DNA from: Auricularia sp. M13
Lineage: Eukaryota; Basidiomycota; Agaricomycetes; Auriculariales; Auriculariaceae
Direction: 5' to 3'
DNA length: 64,000 nucleotides
Assembly (NCBI GenBank): GCA_037042915.1
Contig: CM073196.1
Location: forward strand, 3,472,001 to 3,536,000
Part shown: positions 23,670 through 33,147 of the stretch, in pieces
How the letters are laid out: every line of letters starts with the position of its first letter
How positions within the stretch are numbered: the stretch's first letter is position 1
Program-made: the position numbers and the translations under genes
Notes under the pieces: generated by a model
Seen by the model: the letters and a program-made list of their open reading frames with translations, nothing else
What the model was told of the DNA's origin: nothing
The model's database searches: none

Positions 23670-24875
23670 TTGGGCGCCGACCGCGGGATCGCACGCTGTC
23701 CGCCGGCCCTTCAGCAGTATCCCAGCAGCTATTATTACGCGACGTGTATGCTTCGTTCGTGGTGGCGGAGAAACTCCCTGTTGCCACCTGCGAATACGCC
23801 GCCTCCGCCGCGACTCGCAATGCCCGCGGGAGAAGCGTGCTGTGCAGGGGTCAACGCGGAGGACGGGGACCCGTTGTGCCTAGCCCCTGCCTTCCTCTCT
23901 GGCAGCGTGTTCTGTGCGAGTTCTCATGCTGGATGCCGTTCGCTGCCGTCTGCACATAAATATTGATCGGGTTTCTGCACGACGATCCACCCGGTTAGCA
24001 ATTCCCGATGTCAACTGTCGTGGAAGTCGTCTGGCGCTTGACAGACATTACTGATGCCGCGAACTGTCCGCAGAGGAGTCAAACGCCTGCACCTTTCTAG
24101 ACTTGGTGTAGTGGCTATTCACGATACAAACGCGTCCATTCTAGGCGCACCGCTTCCGTTCTCTACCCCACGGCGCCTTCTTTTGTCGTGGAGGACGTTC
24201 TTGGCGAGCTATCGCGGCCCCCGCTCGGCGCCAGTAAGAACGGAGCCGTGCTCACCGCCAAAGAACGGAGTAGAAGCTTCTTAGATCCCAATCGCCTGGT
24301 GTGATGGTGCTTTTCTCAATCGAGATCTTTCCTGGCCACTGAGAAGGTCGATAATTTCATTCAGGCAAGTTGTCGACGAGTAGCAGCTGCTGGGCGGAGC
24401 GCCGAAGTCCGCAATGTCACCGCACTCGAGATGTCCCTCAACATGGACCGGATAGACCTATTTTCCTGACTATCGGGGGCTGGCCGAAGTTCATTTCGTG
24501 TGCCCCAACTCTCCCATGAAGCCGGAAGTGGGTATGCCTGCAAGCGCGCCATGTGCACCCAGCAGAATAGAGGCTACGGTCCTCCACCGATTCGCTCCTG
24601 ACCTTGTGAAGTCAATTGTATGGTTCTCATAGGCTGATCCCGTTTGAGTTGCAATAAATGGCATGTATGTAACTCTTCAGCCTTACACTCTATTTGAGGG
24701 GTGAGGTCTGTTGTTTACCTCAGACAGTGGTGCCTGCGGTATGTATTGTCTTACCACGAGGTGTTTGGAAGGTTAGATGCAGCAATCCACCCTGCTCTAA
24801 GCTTTTTCGTCTTCAAATCGAATCTGTGATCTGACGGAAAACGCCGCGACGCGCGACGCGTTCCTTCCAAGCACC
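23670..24875. other. 1.2-kb spacer with no gene seen
   Basis: Only short unsupported open frames on both strands. It holds the 3' end of GUF1 and the promoter of the metaxin-like gene. Confidence 0.5.
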
Positions 24876-25741
24876 ATGACGTCCAAAATCGCCGCGCCTG
24901 CCCCATTGGTAGCGTTTTACGCGCATTTTCCCCTCAAAACGCTGCCTGCTGTCGAGAGCTATACGACACCCGCTGCACAGCCGACGCTGTGGATACAGCC
25001 GTCCCAGTCATCCACGTTGAGTTCGGATGTGGACTGTCTGGCCGCGCAGGCACTGCTCGCGTTACTCGGACACCGTGTCGCCCTGCGTACAGACATCACC
25101 CACGAAGGCTCCGTGGACGGGCGCCTGCCCACGCTTCAGCTGCCCGACAGCCAACTGTTGCCCGCACACGCGATCGCCAACTGGGCCGGCGCGCCTGCCG
25201 AAAGCGACGAAAGTCAGGCATGGGCGGCTTTGCTCCGCTCGGCCGTGCGCCCCGCTTTGGTACGTTGCTGCATGAATCTTGATGCAGATGCCTGACGCGT
25301 ATGGCAAAGCTCCTACACGCGCCCCCGCCGACGTGGACCCAGTGGGCACGTTCCAAGCGCAACGAATGGCAAATCCTTCTCTCGCCGCCGCCCCCTCCCG
25401 CGACAGGGATAGGCAGCGCGTTGCCTGCGTTGGGCATTCGCATCGACCGCCAGCACGTGATTGACGCGTTTGGTGACGCGCTGAAGTCGCTCGCGGAACG
25501 GCTGGGTCGCGACCAGTGGTTCTTAGGCTCATCGTACGCGGTCAACACTTGCCCAGCAGTGTCACTAACACCTAGAAGGTCTCCGACAGCGCTTGACGCT
25601 AACATATTCGCCCACTTGTACTGCGCTTCGCAGATCCCTGAGCTCGATCGACGTCTACGAGCATATCCCGTGCTCAGTAAATGGATGCAGCACGTACACG
25701 GCCGGGTGATTGGTACGAGTTCTTCGGGTTATGCAGTTTAA
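24876..25741 (+). CDS. Metaxin-like mitochondrial outer-membrane protein (GST fold)
   Basis: Exons 24876-25259, 25310-25533 and 25579-25741 give 256 residues. The C-terminal part carries RDQWFLGSSSPTALDANIFA, the typical metaxin/Tom37-type GST C-domain signature. The N-terminal part has a thioredoxin-like half (FYAHFPLKTLP; PTLQLPDSQLLPAHAIANW). In the family these proteins act in the sorting and assembly machinery for beta-barrel proteins at the mitochondrial outer membrane. I see no C-terminal membrane anchor. The nearest equivalents are metaxin/Sam35/Sam37-type proteins, and I cannot decide which. Confidence 0.78.
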
Positions 25742-25950
25742 TAGAGGTCCATGAATAGATTGCTTTGCGCATAGAGTACATACAATGGTAGGTGAGTGGG
25801 CTCCGAAATTTCAAGCTACACCTCGGAACCCTCAGATGACATTTGACATGGGTGGCAGCATAGTGCGTATCTACAGTACATCATCCTACAAGAGCGGGGG
25901 GAATGGGTGAATCCACATATAAACACAGCAAGAACAGAACGAAAGAGGTC

Positions 25951-27426
25951 CTACTCGTCCACCTCGGACGTGGAGGCGCTGACGTCCTCGCTCAACACGG
26001 AAGGCGAGCGATCCGACAGTCGACGTTGCTCTAGGTTGCGGTACTCGATTTGCAAAACGAGGGGAGGTCCCAGCCTCATGTTATCGACCGCCCGATGTGC
26101 GAAGTTGTCGACGACAAGCTTTTTCAACCGCACGCCGAGATCGAGGCGGTCTTGCAGCGCACGGCGCAGAACAGCTAAAGGCTCCCAGTGCCGGCTGACG
26201 TGCGCCGTCCGCAGAGTGAGAGTCTCGAGTTTCGGTACGGGTATCGCCCCATGCGGTCCAGGAGAAAGGCAGTCGCAGGTCTCTTCGTGAGCTTCGTCTA
26301 GGACCATGTACAGCCCAGTAAGCGTCGGGAGGTTGACGAGCAGCGCCCGCAGCTCAGGGATGCCGCAGTCGACACCGGTGATGCTGAGATTCTGTAGTTG
26401 AAAGCGTCTAGTTGTGAGAAGGCGAACGACGGGATTGAAGGAGGTCCCTGTCGGATCCGGCGTCTCCATCGTAAGGTTCAGCTGTTGCAGTGCAGGAAAG
26501 TGGAAGATCTCGAGCATTTGGGCGAGAGTTTTCGGTGGAATGTCTCCCAGCACCAACACGGTCAGATAAGGGAGCACGATGACGTCCGAAGGGTCGTGGT
26601 CGGCAAACTCGTCGGCGGGGGAGTCAAACGAAACGAGGTGAAGAGTGCGAAGGTTGCGACATCTGTGGATCATGGATTGGAATTGTGCGAGGGAAGGCGC
26701 GTATCCCTCTGCGAACGTGATATTCACGTCCTCCAGATTGTGGAAGAACGATGCGACGGCGGAGGACCAGTCTAATGGGATGTTCTCGAGCATGGTTGTG
26801 CGCAACTTGGGCGTTTTGCACGCCAGGCGCCATGCTGGCGGTATGCGATCGGGCTCCTCCAGTACGAGATCGAAACGGACGAGGCGGGGAGCTTCGAACG
26901 AAGTGCCGAGGTAATGTATGACTTCGGCGAGCTGCCTCCCGTGCCCGAGTATGAAGCCGACGTCGTGCCAGTACTCGATGCGGCTGACGAGGGCCTGCAT
27001 AATGGGCTCGATGATCTGCATGAACAGGCGTTGTTGCGATGGATGGTTCAGGCGGAAGTCGACATCGATCTTGAGCTGCGTAGATTTGGCGCGGGTGAGA
27101 TAGAGCTCGAGATGGTCGACGGATGCCTCGCAGCCGACGAGCGAGACGGCGATGTGCGACCAGAGGGCAGGCGTGCCCGATGCGACCGTGCGCCAGTGCT
27201 GGCAGACGTGCGAGAGAGTGATCTCTGGCGCGAGCTCGCCCTGTGCATGGCACTGCGGCATGTCGCGCGAGGCAGCATATAGCAGGACCTCGGACAGCAG
27301 CTCGCTGGGGATGAGGTTGATGGGCGCGATCGACGGCGCATCGCGCTGGTCGGCGCCGTCGCTCGAGAGACGCAGGCGAGCGAAGTCGGACGCGACGCGA
27401 TTGACCCTCGTGCTGGGCGAAGACAT
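25951..27426 (-). CDS. F-box protein, single exon
   Basis: Uninterrupted 491-residue frame from the ATG at 27426 (MSSPST). An in-frame ATG at 27477 would add 17 residues. The F-box begins near residue 36 (LIPSELLSEVLLYAASRD), with ITLSHVCQHWRTVASGTPALW completing it. Leucine-rich repeats follow, and the tail is acidic/Ser-rich (SEDVSASTSEVDE). It is probably an SCF adaptor. It differs from the 5-, 45- and 48-kb group by lacking the short first exon and by its F-box sequence. The substrate is unknown. Confidence 0.87.
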   Translation of the reverse strand: MSSPSTRVNRVASDFARLRLSSDGADQRDAPSIAPINLIPSELLSEVLLYAASRDMPQCHAQGELAPEITLSHVCQHWRTVASGTPALWSHIAVSLVGCEASVDHLELYLTRAKSTQLKIDVDFRLNHPSQQRLFMQIIEPIMQALVSRIEYWHDVGFILGHGRQLAEVIHYLGTSFEAPRLVRFDLVLEEPDRIPPAWRLACKTPKLRTTMLENIPLDWSSAVASFFHNLEDVNITFAEGYAPSLAQFQSMIHRCRNLRTLHLVSFDSPADEFADHDPSDVIVLPYLTVLVLGDIPPKTLAQMLEIFHFPALQQLNLTMETPDPTGTSFNPVVRLLTTRRFQLQNLSITGVDCGIPELRALLVNLPTLTGLYMVLDEAHEETCDCLSPGPHGAIPVPKLETLTLRTAHVSRHWEPLAVLRRALQDRLDLGVRLKKLVVDNFAHRAVDNMRLGPPLVLQIEYRNLEQRRLSDRSPSVLSEDVSASTSEVDE

Positions 27427-27645
27427 CCGATGGTGCGACCAAACCCGACCAAACGCGTCGCACGCGGCGTTAAGCATTCATGCTCCGCCGGAGCAGACGA
27501 GATAGGGGCTTATCTCAGATCTATCCCTCAGTACTCAATATCTACGTATGCTGCAAGTATACAGTGTGCGCGATGTCGACAATCTAGGTGTGCCATGTAC
27601 TAGTGTCAGCAAAATGTTCCAAAGGTACAGCAACTGCCTGAATGT

Positions 27646-28792
27646 CTATTCGTCCTTGTCGGGCGTACTTCCCTTCGCGATGCGGGCCACCATCGATGAT
27701 ACCATCTTGCTGAACCTGGGCAGACAGTAAGTGACAAGAGATGGCAATGCTGCGTTAGGGAACACTCACCACACCCAGTTCAGCGCCATCAGGACGATGT
27801 TGGCTATTCCGTACACGTAGACATACGCCTGCGGAATGCGATCCCGCACTTCGTAGAGAGTGACGAAGAAACCATACGACTAGGATCTAGTGAGTATACC
27901 GGTGGTGCGTTCGCAGGGTACGCACAATATATGTTCCATATATGATGCGCGCAAGGAGAAACGAAGTCAACAGAAGGACTCCGTTGGCCATCGCTAGCTT
28001 CCCGCCTCCACGCCCAGTCTTCAGTAGATACCTACAGCAAGATCAGGGCATTTCCGGACTGAGCATTAGAGCCACACCAGTGAATGTTGAGGAACGGTGT
28101 GCTAGCCTCGAACATCAAGCATCGGACCCCATAGTACGCGAGAAATGGTGTCTACGTCGCAGACGTCAGCGGAGGAGCCCTTGAGGACGCCTGCACGCAC
28201 AAAACCTAGGATGTACACCAGGAAACATGCGACAGCTATCACATCATCAGTCAACCGGGCCCGCGATACAGAACAGCGAGCACACCATGCGCAACGAAAC
28301 CTGCGCCCGCGAAGTGCGTGGTAGAGTGTACGATGTCCCACAAAAAGCTGTCCGCAGCCGTCAAGCTAAGACAACCCACACGAGGTCAAACACGCACTAT
28401 CTGGTGCCCAACAAGGAAAGTGATTCATAAGTCGATCCTCGGGAGGAACGGTGACATGGGTGCGCACCCGCAAGCCACCGCGAACGTGATGCCTGCTCTC
28501 GGGTCCCAGGCGAACGCCTTGTCCGTGGCCAGCCGTTCGGATTGCATGGCGGCGTAGGTCAACGGCAGAATCAAGAGCGCTGTATGGTCGAGTTACAGCT
28601 GGGCCGCACGCGCGCGGACACGACTGCAGGCGTACCGTGCGCCATGCTGACTACGCGTCCCGCCACCGTCGGCCGCGCATTGAATGCCTGCGCAACGAGC
28701 TGTATGACCAGGAAAAAGCCGGACGACAGCAGCAGCGTCGGCAGATGTTCGTCAAGCTTCGTCAGGCCGAACGTCGTAGCGAGCACGGTCAT
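27646..28792 (-). CDS. TLC-domain multi-pass membrane protein (TMEM56/TRAM-LAG1-CLN8 type)
   Basis: Eight exons on the minus strand: 28792-28636, 28579-28468, 28347-28256, 28205-28201, 28151-28078, 28031-27926, 27879-27770, 27715-27646, giving 241 residues. The TLC hallmarks are FLWDIVHSTTHFAG, FVAHGVLAVLY, PFLAYYGVRCLMFEASTPFL and the final helices LLLTSFLLARIIYGTY and GIANIVLMALNWVW. About six membrane spans are visible. The 5-base exon GTTTT supplies part of GF in the conserved G-F-x-P-F-L stretch. Without it neither frame nor motif holds. TLC proteins act in lipid synthesis or sensing in ER-type membranes. The specific substrate is unknown. The tail ends KDE. Confidence 0.88.
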
Positions 28793-29047
28793 CGTAGAGG
28801 TGCAGGGAGAAGTTGCGCCGCGGCACCGCGTCTATGGGTTGTGATGATCAATGTACATGTGTCGCCGGCGGCGCGCGGCGGCTGCACTTTACGGCGCCTA
28901 GCTGCTGAGAATTCACGCAACACGGAGTACATAATACTCTTACAAGCCGGCTAGAATTCAACAACAATGTCCCAGGTAGATATCTACAGCCAATAGATAT
29001 GGCTAGATTGAGAGCGGAAGCGCAGGGACAATCTAAACGGCCGCTGC

Positions 29048-30117
29048 TCAGGCGAGCAGTGGAGTCAAAGCGAAGAGCGCGCTGACGCCGACCATCCAAC
29101 CAGTCAACGGGACGCGTGCCAGCACGCCGTTCCCACCAACGCCCATTGCAGCAGCCTGTCGCAAAAATAGGTGAACACAACGGTCATTACACTCGAGTCT
29201 GAACGGAATGCACCTTGAATGCATCGAACGACTTGTCTGCGGTGGGGTTTATCTGTTAAAGGTTCTTGATTAAACGGGTCACAGAGCGATAAGGTTGCTC
29301 GTACCGCGAAGACCATGCCGCTTTGGCAGTGTCTGCGACGGCGGCGGAAACAGTATGAGGAACATGACGACGTATAGGAGCCTTGGCCGACGCACCCTTC
29401 AGCCATACAGGCAACCCAGACTGGCTCGGTCTGCTCGGATGTTAGAACGTTGTGCGAGAAGTCACAGGGTCTGGAGAGCAGGGTGTGTCTGCTGCGTACA
29501 GCGTGCAGGGAAACGTACCGTCAGAACCCGTAATTGCCAGGCAGGGAGCATTCCGCTGGATGCGTCGAAGGGCATGAAGCCAGAGTCAAAGCCGCTGCCG
29601 CCGTTCGTCGCGTTGACGAAAGGAACGCATGGGTCCGTGAAGCTCGTCTGGGTGACCGTCTATGGATGATGCCAGAACGACGTGAGAGCGATGGGTATCA
29701 TGATGCACGACGAGAGGCGATGCGTTGTGTTCGCGAACAGGGTCAAATCAAGGTATCATCAGCAGCCGCGAGGAGGTCGGGGGCACCAAGGTCACTAACG
29801 TGATTCCCGCCGCGGCTGTCGAGACGATGTCAATGACAACGACACGAGCTTCTGACAGCCACGCACAATTCAAACATGATCACATCGCCAGGCTTTGCGT
29901 TCACAAAGGGCGGGTCGAACGTCTTGCCGCCGTTGCCGACCAGTACTGCAGTTGGAGTCGTAGCCGGGTTTATGTCCGACGTTCCTTGCTATCCCACGCC
30001 GGCGAGCCTCGGTCAGCACACACAAGGGCTAGGCGCGTAAGTGATACGTACCGGAGCGGCGACCACAGTAAGAGCAGATCCAGAGCAGATGAGAAAAAGC
30101 GCGATAGACGAGCGCAT
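29048..30117 (-). CDS. GPI-anchored cupredoxin (plastocyanin-like, type 1 copper site)
   Basis: Eight exons on the minus strand: 30117-30052, 29988-29867, 29815-29800, 29659-29519, 29430-29396, 29332-29305, 29252-29214, 29155-29048, giving 184 residues. Residues 1-21 are a signal peptide. The cupredoxin strands read VLVGNGGKTFDPPFVNAKPG and VIMFEFRGGNHTVT, where the His is the first copper ligand. The second half gives VACMAEGHCQSGM, a Cys-x4-His-x4-Met pattern completing a type 1 site. Other cysteines could form a disulfide. The last 25 residues are hydrophobic after a small-residue stretch, as in a GPI signal. It is probably attached to the outer membrane or cell wall. One exon is only 16 bases. 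Confidence 0.88.
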
Positions 30118-30368
30118 TATGGAGGCTGAGGAGCGCGGTGTAACGTTATGCGGCCTGCAAAACGACAAGGCGAGCGGGTGTGAGATCTTGCAGCCTTGAG
30201 CTCGCAAATGGCGGCGCACGTACAATCGAGTAATACGTTAAGCAGGACGACCAGTCGTGAGATAGGATAGAGCAAGTGCAAGTAGCCTTGCGCACGCGCA
30301 AGAGATGGGAAGACACAGAGATTGTTGCGGACTCTGAATCCGTCCCTAGCGCTCTCACTCTGGCCACC

Positions 30369-30947
30369 ATGTTCCGCACGGCCACTATTTCAATTACCCA
30401 CGCACGTCGAGTGGCGGCGCGCCACGCACATCGTTCATTCTCGTCGTCGCGCCCGGTCTCTGAAATATTCCACTCCGCGACGCCCGAGGTGGAGACACGT
30501 CCTCCCGATGACCTGCCGTTCCGTTAGCTAACACGGCCAATATTGAAGACACTGGACAAAGTCATTCAGGATAGCTCCAAGACGGACAGACGCGTCATTG
30601 TTGACTTCTATGCTGAGTGCGCAAAGTCGATAACCTTTGCCAGCCCGTGTCATTGTCGTTTTCAGTTGGTGTGGCCCGTGTAAGACGTTGTCTCCGGCAA
30701 TTGAACGCGTCGCAAAAGATGAATCATTGAACGTCGATCTCGTTACAATCGACATTGACCAGCATACGACCCTGGCACAACAATATCAGGTATGTCTTAT
30801 GAAGTTTACTGCAATGGTTCATTTTCATGGTAAATACAGGTCACCGCGGTCCCCACTGTCGTGGGCTTTCGCAATGGAGCCGCCAAGAGCAAATTCATCG
30901 GCGCTTTGCCCGAACCAGCTATTCGCAAGTTCTGCGAGGATTTGTAA
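30369..30947 (+). CDS. Thioredoxin with mitochondrial presequence
   Basis: Exons 30369-30488, 30549-30616, 30666-30789 and 30840-30947 give 139 residues. The first 35 residues are Arg/Ser-rich and lack acidic residues (HARRVAARHAHRSFSSSRP), a typical mitochondrial targeting signal. The fold is complete: VIVDFYADWCGPCKTLSP with the redox pair CGPC, DIDQHTTLAQQYQV, and the cis-proline loop AVPTVVGFRNG. The Asp-Trp junction arises across intron 2 (30617-30665). It is divergent from the cupredoxin gene by 251 bases and tail-to-tail with the thioredoxin-like/UBR gene by 94 bases. Confidence 0.93.
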
Positions 30948-31041
30948 TGTGCGGCCTCTATTGAAGCAACTGTTTCCATTTACACTGGCAGCGCGTTCAT
31001 ATCCTCTGATAGCTGCTATCGGCGTTACAGGCTGTCCGTTG

Positions 31042-32502
31042 CTAGTCTGAATCCGAATCACCCATGGCGCTCACAACCATGGCGGCGAACAAGTCGTTGA
31101 GGTCGCTCGGTGCCGCGCTTGTGTCTCCTTCCGCCTTGTGTTTCTGGCACTGGACTCCGAGACTCTTCCCATTTGCCATCGTACCGCAGTCGCAATATGC
31201 TCGACCATTGGAAGCCATACGTGTTACGATCCTGTGGCCTGGATGCTGGCTCCTGTAGAAGCAATGGCTGCAGTAATCGACGGGGCTGTCCTTATTGCAC
31301 GTCCTATATCTAATCGTCAAATTGAACATACGTGCGCGTTTTGGCTCACGTACATGCACGTGTGGATCGTCTCTCCCTCCAGGCTCCAGTGCCCGCACAC
31401 GCCTTTGACGCTGCCTTGCAACGCCCTGTGCGACTGGGGATCGCGCGACTGGACATACGGCAACGTGTGGAGGAGCAGCGGGCGCACTTCGCGCCGAATG
31501 CGCGCGGCAACTTGAACCCCCTCCACGGAACTAGGCAACGTGCGCCAGAACGTCAACGCCGTCGTCTCGTTCCAACCCGGCGGTGGCCTGGGATAGCGCG
31601 TATCTGTTGTGGTGCTCCTTGTCGGTTTTGGACGTCGCAGATCCGCCAGGGCGTTTTCGATATCATCCCTGATTTCGTCGATGTCCTCTCCCTTGGTCTG
31701 AGAGTCTGATCAGTAACATTGGTCGTACGGCGCTTGGGTTCGCACCCTTCTGTGCCCGTCCTTTACGAATGTCAAAGTCGTCGGGCATTTAATGTTCAAG
31801 CTTCGAGCAAGGAGCCCCAATTCGAACCGAGCTGTGTCGGTGAAGAAAATCTTGACGCTCGGCATTTGGACTCTGAGAACACGGAGCTTCTCTCGGAAGC
31901 TGGCTGACAGTGGTGACCTGCAGTAAACCAGTCACGTCCAATGTCATGGACGACCAGCAGAATATTTGACTTACGACTTCTCATTCGTGAAGATAATAAC
32001 AGAAACGCGATGGCCTTTCTCGACCTCCGAGATCTCTTTGCGCACGGCTGGGGCGGCGCCGTGAGTGCATTGAACCGAGCCCAGACTCTCACATACCATC
32101 AGGCGTGGCAAGCTCTACGAGGCCCAGGGACGCCAGCGGTGCGAGCTTTTGCTTCCCTCTGTTTGAGTCCGAGCTCGAGGAGCTGTCGTGGCCGCCAGCG
32201 GCCATGCAGCGGGCAGCCGGCACCAGCAAGCCGCGCAGGCTCTCGATCTGCAGGACGACGCTGCGGAACTCGGCGGCGAGCACCTGGTCCGCCCTGCGCT
32301 GCCGCAGCACCTGCAGGAGCTCACGCGACCACCGCGGCGAGGACTTGATGCGCGCGATCGTCTCCTCCTCGACGCATGTCTCGACAGCCCAGAGGATATC
32401 CTCGATGACCGGGTCGAGCGCGTCGAGGAGCTGCGACAGCGGGCGCGAGCCGAAGAGCTCTTTGACGACGTCGTTGGTCGGTGTGGGCGACGGAGCCGGC
32501 AT
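31042..32502 (-). CDS. Novel fusion: conserved helical N-domain, thioredoxin-like fold without CxxC, UBR-type zinc box
   Basis: Exons on the minus strand: 32502-32097, 32047-31975, 31917-31746, 31697-31360, 31303-31042, giving 416 residues. Residues 10-85 form a helical domain (DVVKELFG, LDALDPVIEDILW) shared with the protein at 55661-56901. Residues about 140-240 have a thioredoxin-like order: VSVIIFTNEKS in place of the CxxC turn, SLNIKCPTTLTFVKDGHRR like the cis-Pro strand, then an acidic helix. From about 317, VCGHWSLEGET, TCNKDSPVDYCSHCF, HPGH and YCDCG match a UBR box, the N-degron reader of N-recognins. The last intron could instead end at 31314 (acceptor gattag). One canonical Cys position is His or Tyr depending on this choice. 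No RING is present. The ligase partner and substrate are unknown. Confidence 0.72.
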
Positions 32503-32550
32503 GGTGAGCTGGAGGGTATGGCCGTTTGGGCTCTTTTGCCGCAGTCAAGT

Positions 32551-32568
32551 GCGTATATATATATACGC
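32551..32568. promoter_or_regulatory. Perfect AT-rich palindrome, probable TATA element
   Basis: gcgtatatatatatacgc is an 18-base perfect palindrome 49-66 bases before the minus-strand ATG at 32502, placed right for a TATA box. Confidence 0.6.
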
Positions 32569-33147
32569 GATCAGAGGCGTCTGCATTGCGCACCTGGCGC
32601 CGCAAAGACACGGCGCAGAGTCGCTTTAGGCGCATCGATGCCGTGTGTTCTGTCAGGGAGGTTCCCCGATAGGCCACAGTACTGTATGTCAGGACATAAC
32701 AGTGTGCGCTTCTTTTAGGGAATTCTCCCAAATTCAGACAAGATGCCTTCTCTCCAGCACATTCGTGCGAATCGCGACAATCCTGATTTCGCGGGCATCA
32801 GCGACCAGTGTCTGACTTTCCAAAGGTCTTGAGGATAGCCGATCAATGCTGGGCTACATCTCAGCCAGGAGAATGCCAGGATAACGAAGCGGCCAGGCAT
32901 CGGCGTTGAGCTGACCAGGTGTTCATAACCCTGGTGTTCATGCCCGTTCAAAGGTCCGTTGCCGTGCTTGACAATGAACATGGGTCCTCACGACTCACGA
33001 GTGTCACTGGCAATAAATACAGCAGATAAGTAACTCCATCTACACACATGACTCACAATCTCTATGCTCTATGCTCTACGATGCAGTCTAAAATCTAAGA
33101 TCTATGTCTTAAATCCGTGGTCTGTGTGGCCTGTGATAAGTTAGCAC
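32569..33147. other. Spacer with no gene seen
   Basis: Upstream sequence of the gene at 31042-32502 and 3' flank of the next F-box gene. Short direct repeats (tctatgctctatgctcta and taaaatctaagatctatg) occur at about 33060-33110. Confidence 0.45.

Noticed and set aside
31042-31788. A separate small UBR-box gene starting at 31788 with a first exon MPDDFDI
   Set aside because: It would lie inside the last coding exon of the thioredoxin-like gene on the same strand. Splicing 31746 to 31697 instead continues the thioredoxin fold into its terminal helix, and the intron position matches the 56-kb paralogue.
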